From the NCBI RefSeq assembly GCF_018139145.2, contig NC_059471.1:87132520-87196519 (forward strand): 64,000 nucleotides of DNA, written 5' to 3'. Positions within the stretch are counted from its first letter, which is position 1; the number at the start of each line of letters is the position of its first letter. Positions 47,314 to 60,125 of the stretch are shown here, one piece after another. The notes below the pieces were generated by a model. The model ran no database searches, had not been told where the DNA came from, and saw only the letters and a program-made list of their open reading frames with translations. The position numbers were made by a program, and so were the translations under genes. This DNA comes from Gymnogyps californianus (Eukaryota; Chordata; Aves; Accipitriformes; Cathartidae).

Positions 47314-49049
47314 GTGACACATTTCTATTACAGGATAACCTACTGTAAATGCACCCATGCTGCCTTTGCCTTTGTTTCACAGAATTATGCAATTTAGCAT
47401 GCTGCACGGGTGTACCAAGTGGACGTATTTTATGCTGGGGCCACGTTCTAGCAGACTGTGCCAGTGCACAGAAATGTTTCCTCATCCCAATTTGTCCTCC
47501 AAGGAGGAGAATCTGGCATAACCTCATGATTATGTTGGAAACCCTGTAATACCTCTGTCCATAATTAGCTGAGGTGACAGTTATTTTTGACAAATAAAAC
47601 CTTCTCATAGTGTCCCCTTAGCTCATGTCTTCCAAAAGTATTAGCAGAGGCCTCTGGCGAGACTTTTTCTTCAGATGACTTACTCGGTTGTACCATATTG
47701 AAATGGAGTAGATATTTTAAAAGACGAAGTCATGAGCCTGTTTCTTTATTTTGTCCTTGTATGTTTTGCATTTCTTCAGTCTGCTGTTGCTCATCTTTAG
47801 CGGTTGCCATAGCTAGCACAGTTATTAATGACCAAAAGTATACAGCCAGAACTTCATCTCTGTTCCTCCTGGGTTTTATTAACATCTGTCTCCTCCTTCC
47901 AAGGCAAATATAATAGTTGTAGTGGTTCCAGGCTGAGCAGGGGAGGTTGTTGTCTGCACTTAGGCGTGTAACTGTGGATTTCCAGTTCTGAAATCCCCCA
48001 AGGTTTCTGCACACACCTGCTAACAGGTTGTTTTAAAACCCTTCAGCTTAAGCTGACCGCGCGCTTGCTGTATTTCATAGTTCACAGAGAAGTGTGTAAA
48101 TCATGGTCACCAACATTTTTTTCATCACCAGAAGTTGTGCTGATACGGTGCCTATCACACCATAATGTAACCCGAACAGATGAATTCTTGCCCGTTCCTA
48201 CCTTCTCATGTACTTTCTCACAGAAAACTTAAACTGAGAAAGTTCTTATTTTTCCACAGAGTTGTTGAATAGGTGTATCATATAATATACACTGAACTTT
48301 GTGGTTACTCTGTAACCACAGTAAAATCTCTAATATGTTAGATAAAAGCAAGGACACTATAAAAGGTAGTATGATCTCTGTGTATTTCAAAATTATTTTC
48401 CTTGGGTCTCTTTTCCAGAAGTAATCTTGTTTTCTGTGCTTCTTTTACTCTAGTTATGAAAGATATGACATAAATCAAAGATAAATCTATAGCCTAATTC
48501 CATGTTGTTGCACCGGGATAATTTCTCCAGAACCTCTCCACCTATATTTCTGGAATAAAAAACACTGAGGAAGATGAACATAAATTCAAGTCACTGCAAA
48601 TTACAAAAGCATCAGTGACAAGTCTAATGTTGTAAAGCCTCTTTGGAATATCCGGCTGTACTGATAGTAAGTCCCGGTGTTATACAGGACAATTAGTGAG
48701 CTTATTGCCATCAGATATGCAGCTTCTTTAAGGGGGATGTTTACTTTCTTCTGAAAAAACAAATCCTTGCAAAATTAAAAAGCTTGTTGTTTTTACTATT
48801 TCGTCTTGCAGTCTAACGTTTCCATTCTGCACAGCAGATGTGGGCTTAGTAAAAATTGTCCAAAATGTTGATTTGTGTAGTTCTATATCAGATCTCAGAC
48901 TCTGAGCTATTTGCATTAAAAAAAAACCTGCAAGCACAAGTGGTTGCACTGAAGAGCACTGAAAAGCATTGAGTCCCACGTTCCAGCTAACCCAGTTAGC
49001 TTGCCTTGAACAGTGCCTAAAAACATATTTCTAGGGAAGAGTCAAAGGT

Positions 49050-49530
49050 GTCTTGCTTGTAGCCCTTGATGGGTCATTCTTCCACAAAATAGTTTTGTCA
49101 ATTTTGAACTCAAGTGTACTTTTAGCTGTATCATGTGGCAACAAGGAGTTGCACATTTTAGCTCCAGGCTGGAGAGAAAAGCATCTCTTTTGGTTAGTTT
49201 TGGACCTGCCACCCAAAATTTCAGATGTTCCTGTTACTGGAAGAGGCAATGATCAACCTTTTCTCTCTTTACTTAGTGCATACATGTGCTCATAATTATA
49301 TAGACCTCTGTTATGTCCCCCTTTTTTATAGGGGTGACCATGTCTTGAACGGTCCTAGACCATGCAGTCACACCTTGCAGGAAAAACCTTTCACACCACC
49401 AATACCTAACTGCCCATATCTCTGCCTTTCTCAGTACTGCTTTTTGAGGTGGGAAGGCCAGAGCAGTATACAACCTTCAGTATGTGACACATCAGGGATT
49501 TACACTATTTCTTTTTTTTTTTTTTCTGCT
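49050..49530 (-). repeat. Ancient amniote CR1-type LINE relic, antisense
   Basis: The plus strand carries, in order, 'gagaaaagcatctcttttgg', 'ttttggacctgccacccaaa', 'atagacctctgttatgtccc', 'tcagtactgctttttgaggt' and 'tgacacatcagggatttaca'. This order is that of the reversed 3' region of an old CR1 family seen widely in turtles, crocodilians and birds. Divergence is high. A poly-T tract follows at about 49511-49525. Confidence 0.7.
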
Positions 49531-52500
49531 TTATCTCCACTACTTTCTGTATTTATTTGGAAGTAGAAGCCAAACCTCCCAAGTTCTCTGTTTTTGTGGA
49601 AGCTGATTTGATATTGTTAACAAATACTCTGCAATCGTGGCTTTGCAATCCAAGAAGAGAACTAAAGGGAACTGTTTGGTATAAGATGGTTCTGCCTGAT
49701 AGGAAAAAAAAACAAAGGTGTAGTTTTGATGTTGGTGATGCATGAAAAGAGAAGTATAATGCTTGTTCACATACAAAACTGCAGAGGAGAAGGAGACTAA
49801 AAAAGACAATGTAGTTACTAAAGAAATTAGCAGAGGACATAGCTAACTGAGCAGCTTGAGGAATCACTCAATAGGAGGGAGGTTGCTGTCGTGGGATGAG
49901 AACAGAGCTCAGTTGCATGATATTCAGTGTTTTTCAGGCTGTATAGATGCTAATATTTTCTTTGTTTAGTGATGCTATTTTGATGAAAAGCACTTAAGCA
50001 AACCGAAGGGGGAGTGAGTAGCGAATTGCTGGGAATATAGCCACTGCAGAGCAGCTCTGGGTCGTGCTAGAGCTTGCCCAGGGGAGGAGTGACCATGCAC
50101 GTGACTGGTCTGGACAGCAGAAACCCCTCGGGACAAGCCTCCTTTGGCTTACCATCCTCTGAGGGAAGGGCACTCTTACTGGCAGTTTTCAAGGGTGGCT
50201 GTTTTTATAGGTAACCCTTCCCCCAGCGTCGGAGGGCGTTTTGGTCCATTCCCCCCAGGCCCTTTGCAGAGCAGGATTCCCTTGCACACAACAGCCACCA
50301 GTTGTGGTGACAATAAGGGATTTCCTCTTCGAGCCTCTCGATACCCTTTCTGCTACCCTTGGCAGGACCGAGTGCCGAGCACCCGGCGGCTCTGGGCACT
50401 GGCACCGCTTGCTCACCTGGAGGCTGCTGGGGGAGCGGGCTGAGCCCTCCTGAGCGCTTAATACCATTACCCAGGTCAAGGACTTTTTTTAATACTAATT
50501 ACGTCTGAAATGCATCCCCCACTTCCCAGCAGATTGCTATGGCAGCGCCAGGGTCAGGTGTCAGTGGTGGAGCTGCTGTGGGTGCTCCCTCCCACCCGGC
50601 GCCGGCCTTCCTCCAGCTCCCCTTCCTTGCCGAAGAGTTGGGCTCAGCTGCTCAGCTGCCATCTCATGCCAGTAGTACCCCCGCTACCCAGCCACTCCCA
50701 GAGCTGGGGCAGTCCTTTGGGGAAGGGCTCCCTCGCTTTCATCAGTCATCTCTTTTCCTGGATATGGTTAACTTTGAGGAAGCTAAAGATTTTTTTCCCC
50801 ACTTGTGATCTAAAACCCTCAATGAGGTCGAAAGAGCTAGCAGGTAGTCATGCTCGTCCTAAGATGGCTCTCTTATTTCCAGTTGAAAGCCACACAGATC
50901 CTATTTTCATTCTCCTGAAAAAGAAGAACACTTTTGACATCTCAAAAGGTTTTGAGAAGTGCCAGTCTCCTACCAAACTCTGGTGGTTTGTGCTGGTGGA
51001 GGAGCTTGAGCTGCCGTAGGAAAAGGGAAATTGGTACCTGGGTGCCAATGTGGCCATGCTGGTGGGCCCTGTGTGCTGCTCCATCACCCCAGGAGGACAG
51101 CAGGTCTCCCCCAGGCTCGGGAGTATTGCCCTTGGCCCCTCAGGATGGGGCGCTGAGGCAGGAGCAGGGCTCTGCTCCCACACTGGGAAGGGGTCAGATG
51201 TGCACGAGAAGAGAACCACTGCCCAAATCGGGTATTGGTGCTGTAATCTGTTCAACACAGGATTATTTCTTCTGTGAAACAATACCATCATATGGAAGTA
51301 TGGAAGCTGCACCTTGTCAAACACAACGTGTGACAGAAGCATTTTTGTGTTTCGGAGATGCTTGGGGACGAATTAGGGAGGAGGAGGCTAATGAGAAGCA
51401 ATGAATTTTCACACCGATGTCTTTGTACCTTTGTACAAAGATCATTGAGGGTAAAAGCCTGATGAATTGGTGGAAGGAATTAGTGGAACAGTAGGAATTG
51501 ATGGAAGTGTAGGAGTAACTCCTTCCTGGTTATCCCCAGTGCACCAAGAACTTAATCAGGATCTTCCCTTAAAAACCACTGGGCACACCACGTCCTCTCT
51601 TGCCAAAAGGGCCTTGGATGGGTGCCTGGATTTCAGAGGAAGGTTGGGCAGCAGGGCTAAGGGCTCCTCCATGGCTGGGCATCACGTGGCCGTGAAACCC
51701 TGGCATGTCATCCTTAAGCTTTGTCTGGGCCTCCTGACCAGTCTGACAAATGCCTTTTACCATCCCTTTCCATGAATGGCTGCCTTGTGGTTTTCTGAAT
51801 GAGTATTTAACCAGGAGCTTGAACACATAAGGTGATACGACAAAAGACTCCTTTGATTAGTTCACTGTTTTTTTCCCCTCCTAAATTGTGTATAGAAGTA
51901 CTTTCTTAACAGGCTTGAAGAGATACTATCCAATTAAAGAGATCATATTCACTCTAGCATGTTCAGGGTTTTGAAATAATTTAAAATTTGTTGTTTGTTG
52001 CTGTCTTTAAAGTTGAAATACACTGGGGAACTTCTGACATTTTCAGCATTTGACTCGTGTAAGAGGAGCCTTTAGCCTAATGAAATCCCTGTGCAATGCT
52101 GATTTTCTCTTATTACACTGGTGAGGGCATTGTTTGGAATATGATAGGCTTAGGATATACTTTTTATGAAAAAATTGGAGCACCTCTGAAAACAGCTCTT
52201 GTATGTTAAAAATATACAAGCAATTATAAGCAAAAAACATAGCAATGTTTGGCTTACCAGAAGGGTACCTTACATAAAACCTTTCACTGCAAGCTTTTTA
52301 TGTAGACATAATTATTCTCATAAAAAATAAAAGTTAAATTCACCAGATGAAAATATATGCTTTCAGTATCCACCAGATGTGAAACATTTTATCATTAATT
52401 CTTCATTTTATATTCCCAAGTAGGTAATGAATTCACTGCAGCAAAACAAGGAGCTCACTGCTGTATTGGTCTGATGGGCTTTCAGGACACTGTAGACACC

Positions 52501-52979
52501 TGAGAAAGCAGCTGAATCATTGTTTTAAAACAGGAAAGGCAATTTCTGCCTTATTTTTGTGAAAACCAAATTAATTAGAAGCAAGCTTTCTAAAAGCAGT
52601 TTCTTTATATGCTAATTTTGTACAGTGTATTTCAGTTTGATGATCTGAGGGAGGGGTTTCAAGTCTGATAGCATTTGTGTTGCTAAATATGATCCTTCTT
52701 GAGCCTGGAAGAGACCTGACTAAATCAAAAATAGCATTGGAGCAGAACAATATGACTTGCCTGGGAACCGTCAAGGCAAGTTGGATTGACAGATCAAACA
52801 CATGCTAGTACATGAGGAGAGAGCAGGGGATACCTTTGTTATATGTAGCATAGCCAGCCAGGGGGGGTTGTCAACATTTCACTTAATGGCCTCGCCAGAG
52901 GAGTAATAACGTAGTCCATGTTTTGTGCGTGTGCTTCTCCAGAGAGCTCCAAATTCAATTAAAATACCTCAACATGAGC

Positions 52980-53014
<35 letters not shown>
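52980..53014. repeat. (AAT)n microsatellite
   Basis: About eleven uninterrupted AAT units. A chance open frame reads them as a run of Asn, but there is no sign that this is coding. Confidence 0.97.
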
Positions 53015-53015
<1 letters not shown>

Positions 53016-56000
53016 CTGCCCTCCCACCTTTCCCTAACTGGGTGGGTTTTCACACCATTCATGTTGGACATTTTAGCAAAAGCTGCTGAAGAGCCTCAGC
53101 AGAACAGGGCACGAAGAAGGTGACACTTTCTGCTCAGTCTGTTCATTTTACCTTAACGGCATGGTCGGATATCAATAACTTAAAATGTTTGTGTGATCTG
53201 TCTCTCTTATTGACCCACTCAGAGCAGAGATCCTAGGCCAGGATGGCAGGTTGCTGCAGTTGTCAGCAGCTGTGGCAGGGGGAGCATCTCAGTTCTCTGC
53301 CCTTGGATGTAGGCAGGCAGTGGGGAGATGACAGTCTGGCCGTGCATTATTTAGTCACACGAGTGATTTTGTCAGTGTATCAGTATTTTTGTTGTCAGTG
53401 TGGAAGGCGCCATCAGAAAAAGCAATTATGTTACTTGATGATGGGCTGTTAAAGTGTTCTTTATCTAAAGTGGCTTCTACTGGTTGAAGTCAAAAATTTG
53501 TTTGTGTAAATCTAAATTTGACATGTTATAATTAATTCCATACATTTCTGTTTGTTTTTAAAGCCCTGAGCAGGTTAATGTATAAAAATTCCCAGAAATA
53601 TGCTGCTCATAAAGGTGATACAGAGAATAGTCTGTTATGATAATAGGACCAATTCTCCTTAAATATTCCTTATTAAAAAATTTGGTGATACAAATGCAAA
53701 AAATTAGTACTTTACTTTTTTTTCAGGGTTGAAGTCCAAAGCATTAGTCAGGAAACACATCTCCCATTTTTGTGCTGTATAGTAACTCTTTCACGGGGCA
53801 ACAAACTGGAACTACAGTTCCTGCTTCATGGTCAGGAAATAAAGACATGTCTTTTCAAGTGGTTCTCAGTATAAACCATGCAGGAGGTTTCGTAGATTAA
53901 ATTGAGCTTTATATGCCATTACAATCATAGCCTGGCTAATTTTAGCTTACAACAGTACTAAGAATTGGGTTGAAAGGAACTTCACCGTTAGATATATGCC
54001 TCATGCTTGTCTTTTGAATGTAACATAGACTTCTCCTGGGTAAGGCTTGTCCCATAGGCATATGTAACTTAGTTTCAGTGTAATCCAGCAACTAGAGTAC
54101 CAATATGCAGAAATTTCAATAACATTCTCAGAATTCATAAATTGCCCAGTGGGACGCTAAAGTCCTGATTACGTCTTGCACCCTCTGAACGTATATAAAA
54201 CTATAAGAAATTCAGCCAGCTGCCTTTTGTTTTTTTTCTGACCATGGTTATTCAACTGTGTCTCACTGTTTATGTCCCAAATTAGAGGGCCGCCTCTGTC
54301 TGGGAGCAACTCTGTACTAGTTTACAATGGTTACGAAACAAACTACTCTGGAAAAATAACTGCGGATTTTTGACAAAGCCACAACTCAAACTGCTCTGTC
54401 TTGGAGTTGTGAACTGTCACTCCAGTAAGACCCCAGTAATGAGCTAAAGGAGAGAGTTTTACAGATATTACAGAGAGACCTGTACAGCACAAGAATAACC
54501 ATGAGATATATCTAACATGGTGGGACATAATATGGGCAGAATTAGTAAGAATTAGGAAGAATATAATATAGTAATATAGTAAGAATTAGTAATTTGACAA
54601 CTTGATGTGCTACATTTAAAAAAAAATCCACATACCAGAGAGGAGCCAAAAATGGGGTCCTTATGGGTGGGTGGCACTCCTTCATTAGATGTTTAACTAC
54701 TGATACTGGTATCATCCTTATTTGTCAAGCAAGCTGGAAGTTCATCACTTAATAAAACCTCCATAAACAAACAGTAAATAGTATAGGAGCTCTAGTAGCA
54801 TTGTCAAAAAACTTCTTGTTATTTAAAGAAACAGTGTTGGTAAAGCAAATGCATATTCTTTATGTTAACTTTTTCCTTGACATCCCTGTGTGAGGTATTA
54901 CTTTAGCAGAAGGTAGTGCAGAAAGAAGGGTTAGAAATGCTTGAGAGGTCTGTCTTCACAAACTTCGAAGTCCATGGCTGTTTTTATCAGAGGTGGCTTT
55001 CACAGAGCAGTAAGAGTGCTTTGAATGAAGGTTGTTGCAGTACGCACCGCCAGTCTGATGTCTGCATTTGTGCCTAGGGACAGAGCAGTGTGAGGCCCTG
55101 CAGCTGCGAGGCTAAGCAAGAGTCTGGGGAAAAGCATAATGAGTTTATAGGGCTTTTAGGTCTTCCCTGCGCATGAGGTGAGCTAGATACAATTCAGCAT
55201 ACATGTGCCCAGCTTAAGACAGGATGATACAGAGAATAATGTTATTCTGTGTACTAATGAGTACATTAGTGGTGTGGTGCTGGAATGTGTAAGACAACGT
55301 TAACTATGAATTTTAAGTTTTCAGGTGCTTTTTATTGTAACTCTAGTGGGATTTTTGCTTACTTGTTTGTTTGAGGGGGTTTATTTAGTTCTTTAGTACT
55401 GAGTAGATAGAGGGTTATTTAGCAATAACTGTAGTATACGAAGTGCATATTGGGAGAGCCGGGATACATTTACACATTTAGAAATACTGTGGTAAGTGGG
55501 AGGAAAAATGCCTGCCGATCAGAGCCCTGTAATTTCCCCGTGCCTTGTTCCCATGGGGCCAAGTGCAGCACTTGTCAAGGAGCAGATACTGGAGGTTATA
55601 CGTGGTCTGACACCACCATCTGTCCTCCCCGTCCCCCTTCCTCATTGTGGTGCTTTCTCATATAACATTTGTGCTCTTGGTGTTCCTTTGTTTAGCTCAG
55701 TGAGGACACGAGGGACACTAAAGCATATACTGTGATGCTGGAAAAGCTGGAATGTGCTATTTGTAGATAGCATATTCCTGTATTATCATTGTTTGATTTA
55801 GTGCCCTTTACTGCAGGAACTCAGTCCCCAGGGGAGTACTGAGTGACTCCCGCTACTGCTTCCACATCTAACTGGCTTCTTACAGGATAATTTGCAGAGA
55901 TGCTGCTTTGGATTATAGTGTCAGGGGGGTGCACTGAATGTGTCATCGAAACCCTCTTTCCTCAGGCACTTTCATTGCCAGGCTTTATACCAGCTCCTTT

Positions 56001-58424
56001 TCGTCTCTGCATGGCACCTGTCTGAGACCTGGGCAGTCCTGAAGATGGTAGCAGCTTCCCACCATTGAGCAATGGACAGTTTGTAGATCTGCCAGCATTC
56101 TTCCCAAGGGCTCTCTGTCAAATAGCGTTGGGCCATTTCCCTAGTAAGGAGGAAGATGTATCTGCCACTGCACTTATAATAGCAGCAGGCAGGTAGCAGT
56201 TTTTGGTACATGGGGAGGGATTTCTTTTCCCCAGTGTTTGCATTCATTCTTGTTCAGAGCCTGATTATTCACACGTAGTATTTACCTTTAGGGGAATATA
56301 CATAACTAGACATGCTTCATTATTGGACTAGATAATATGTAAGAGCTTCTAGTCAAAGTTCTTCTGTAACTCTCATGAATATAGAGACAGATGTAGAAAT
56401 ACGTACACAAAATAGGATACAAATGAAGGAAAGGATAGAGATTCAAAAGGCAGTTACAGTTTTACTGGTTGTCACTATAGATGGGAAGTCTGAAATTTCC
56501 TTTCCTAAAACTTCAGTACGTATTTCAAAAGTAAGTTTGTTAACCTGCTATTATTCAACCTAACGCTTCTCTGAAAAGCAAATTTACCGTAAACATACCA
56601 TTTAATAATCAGGCATCTTGTAGTCTGTTTAGGCAAAATATATAATGTGAACATTCGTAAGAAAGTGTACTCTCAAGTGGCAGTGGTAAAATGTTACGCA
56701 TTTTATTAAAAAACACATCAAAGTGAAAACCCTAACTTAAATTACCTCTCATTAGTGACTGCTGGTGTGCCTTCATTATTGATAAATAGGTCTCAAAGAG
56801 AAAAAGAAATAGTTGATTCACTTTCCGTGCCCCTTTCCTTACATAGGACTTCTTGTGTGAGAGCCATTTTGAGACCTTATTGATTGTGACTCTCAAACAT
56901 TTCTCTCAGGTGAGAACTTTCTCCTCCCCTTTGCTTATATTTTTATTGGGTTTTGAGACATGGTGGCATGCCTGGAAAGGCCTGCAGAGCGTCCCTTTGC
57001 TCTTGCTTGACGGGTTGGTCCCAGCCCTGATGCATTCTGTCTCCGCCATTTTCGATGGGTAAAGTACCTCCCACTGCTACAGGTTTGCTCGGACATAAAA
57101 TTCCTCACATCTTACGTGACCACATTAGCTGAAGAAATAGCCGGAGATTTATAGCAGGCAGTTTTGTTTCTGTAACCTCTTTGGGGAAGTTATTTGCCGT
57201 AAAGCTCTTCTCGTAATACAAACATAATTTGGTTGATAAATGCAGTAAGCTCACTTCATTATTTTCATAGGGTCGCATTCATTTTTGTATGTGAATGGCA
57301 GTTGGTTTATTTTTCAAAATGTTTGCAAGTCTCATGAGTTTCGTAAGTTGTAGTGTCGATAATTATCCATCCAAAAGCACGTTACTTGTTTTTTGTTATT
57401 TGTATTTGTTCTCCTTTAAAACAAAATACAAAAACCTTATCTAGAAAGGGAACCATATGCTGGAGTTTTTTTACATAAATTGTTTTGCTAATGCTAGTGA
57501 TACAGAAAGAAAAATGTGTTAGGAAAAATAATTTTACTACCAAAAAGCAGAATTTCTAAACTCTTAATGTGCATCTACACTAATAGGAAATACTGTACAG
57601 TTAGTTACTATCAGTAAGAGTGATACAGTAAAATAATGAGAAAATCTATTTAGAAAAGCCCCCCAAGTGCCTGTTAATTATATTCACCTTCAGATAAATA
57701 GGACAGTGTATGCTACCACTTATCTTAAGAGGTCCTAATGAAAGGCTGTTCATGCACATTGTGACTAATCCAAACTGGGACAGTGAAGAATTGCCAGTGT
57801 TTGATGATAGCCTATAACGACCTTAGCAATATTACTGAATAGCCTTTTCAAAAGCGTGTCTTATTAGCAGTTTTTTTTCAGAAATAGTCATCTTCTAATG
57901 CAAAATTTAGTTGGATTTTAGGTACATAAAAAAAGTCCTGTCCCACCATCTGTTGAAGGTAGCACAGTTCTTCCATAGACACGGAGGACATGTCCCAGCC
58001 AGCCTCGGTAGGGCATGTGGAAGAGCTGGATACAGACATCCACTAGGTAACACCCTTGCCTTAATTTCAATAACCTTCCTTTATTTTGTAGCCACCTTGT
58101 TTCATGAAAAGGGAATTTTCTTTCACCAAAGCCTGACCTTTGAAACCAAACTTCCTGAATTTTTAGAGATGAAATTATATGAACATCCATGAGACAACAG
58201 GATCTCCTGAAGCTGCAAAAGTGATACGTATGAGGCACCAGTATCCTCTTTCACTTAGTGCCTTTTTCAAAACAAATCCAAGACTCTTATTTTAAATGCT
58301 GTGACTGTTTGTAGTATAAAACAGGATGAAATGTGAAAAACATTCCCTTTTGCAGTCTACTGAAGTCTCCCTTTCCTCAACCCCGTGAGTCCTGAAATGT
58401 GCTGGTTTGGCCTTTTGTTTGTCA

Positions 58425-58475
58425 GGGGTTTGGGTTTTGGTTTTGGGGGTTGTGTTTGGGGTTTTTTTTTTTCAT
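58425..58475. repeat. GT-rich low-complexity tract
   Basis: Runs of GGTTT and GGGGTT ending in a T tract. No further structure was seen. Confidence 0.85.
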
Positions 58476-59972
58476 TTTGGTTGTAGAATGAAATGTTCCT
58501 TATTTTAAACAATAAGTTATGTAAAAGTTTCTCTCAACTGCTATACTTAGGATTTAGTTATATAAACTGTTTTCCTCTCCCTTCTTCTTCCTTCTCTCCC
58601 TGTTGACGCAGAGTCCCCGGGAAATCTCAGCAGTGGAGGAGAGGCTGAACTCTGTTTGAGTTCCATATAGCATTGCTCACCCTCTGCCTTTCTGGAAACT
58701 CATTTTCCAGTTGCTGCCGTGGGTGGAGTAAATGGCACCGATGTTTCCATCTGGGATTCTTTCCACCTTGTGCCTTCTGTCACTGAGACAACATTTCTTT
58801 TCTGCTTTCCAGACCTTTTGTGATATGCTCAAGAGTAAAAATGGCAATGCTTGATATTTTCCTTCCTTTTTCATCCTGTCTTTTGAAAAAAAAAAAAAAA
58901 GAATCTCTTTAACAAGGGTTAAACAAGTCTCGCCAGTTAAATTGGGTTTAATTTGTACATCTTTATATTCTGCACAGTTGAACTCTTTCCCGAAGTGTTT
59001 TTTAAAACAACAAAACATCCCACAGCTTTTCATATCTGGGATCTAAAACCACAATGGATTTCAAGATCCATGGAGTTTCATTTTTTATTACAAATAGTGT
59101 AGTAGGCAATAGAATAGGGTATGTACTGAGAGCAGCTGGGCTTTTGAAACTGCCCTATATGCAGAGACTGCATATCCACACAGAAACTCTAAGTAAACAA
59201 CTTAGCTGTATACTGTTTATTCCACCTCTCTCTTTCTCTTTTCTTTGCTAACACAGGTCCACAAAGATTCTCGAGTTCTCAAGCCCTAGCTTTTGGATGT
59301 ATGTAATGTCAGTGTGGTTTCAAAATCACATGATTTCCTAGCTCTGTGTCTTATCATTCACCCAACGTTGCACAATGCTGGATTGTCAGCTAGGATAATG
59401 AAAGGAGCCAGATTGTGTTGTGCCACCTCTTTTTCTATTTCATGCATAAGTTGCCAACAGGATATTTTTCTGTGTTTGTAGCACGTTTGGTGGATTTGGG
59501 GCACATTATTTGCTTCCTTTCTCCTCATTCATGTGACCCTTTTCCAGTGCTTCCAAATGAGCTAATGTCTCTTCAACATGGAGGAAACCAACCCAAGTTG
59601 GTTAGGATGTGTATTGTTCTCTTGTTTTATTTGTGGGGTTTTTTTTAATTGGTCTTTGTTCTGTTTTCTTTTTTCTTTTTTAAAGCATATCCACAAAGAG
59701 AGAATATATAACTTTCTGCCCTAAATACCTCTTTTGCATCAGGGATGGATATTTTAATGGAGCAAGGTGTAATAGCAGAACAGTGCCATGTCTCTGTCCT
59801 CACGAGCATAGCTGCATGCAGATTAGAAAAGCTCTGTAGTGCTGCCACTGTATGCCAGATTTGCTATTTGCTCTTGTTTGCATGATAGTATTTCTAATAT
59901 ACTAATATGATATGGAAATAATGGCACATCACAGTTCTTTCAACATATTGTATCACTGCTTTATCATATTAG

Positions 59973-60125
59973 GCTAATACACTGCGAGAGTTGATAGCAC
60001 CTCTCCATGTCAAATGGGATCCACTTCTCTTGGCACTGAACCGATTGGACTCAAAGGTTGATAAACTTATCATTAGAGAATTGGCACGACGGAGACTCAA
60101 CTTCAGCCTCTTGCAAGCGACCTAA
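59973..60125 (+). CDS. Candidate terminal coding exon, unidentified
   Basis: A TTTATCATATTAG acceptor is followed by 153 nt open in phase 0. They encode 50 residues and stop with TAA at 60123-60125. The peptide includes LRELIAPLHVKWDPLLLALN, then RLDSKVDKLIIRELARRRL, and ends NFSLLQAT. It is rich in Leu and in charged residues, with the spacing of an amphipathic helix or coiled coil. It contains five CpGs in a CpG-poor surround, which suggests constraint. It has no ATG, and TAG precedes it in frame, so it must be spliced to an upstream exon. CNKSR2 exon G ends in phase 1 and does not join it in this frame; an unseen exon, or another gene, would be needed. I do not recognise the protein. It could also be chance, since a 50-codon frame is not rare. 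Confidence 0.4.
   Translation, partial: ANTLRELIAPLHVKWDPLLLALNRLDSKVDKLIIRELARRRLNFSLLQAT

Noticed and set aside
48301..48319. 8-bp perfect hairpin GTGGTTAC-TCT-GTAACCAC
   Set aside because: Too short to be notable in 64 kb of AT-rich DNA.
50510..51342. Open frames of 169 codons (plus) and 164 codons (minus) as genes
   Set aside because: They overlap antisense, have low-complexity Ser/Pro composition and show no known domain. They follow from high GC and few stop codons.
52923..53123. Short protein with a run of Asn
   Set aside because: The run is the (AAT)n microsatellite read in one frame.
56375..56535. Possible exon ending at a GTAAGT near 56531
   Set aside because: A good donor word exists, but no matching acceptor or recognisable peptide was found. 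Such words are common by chance.
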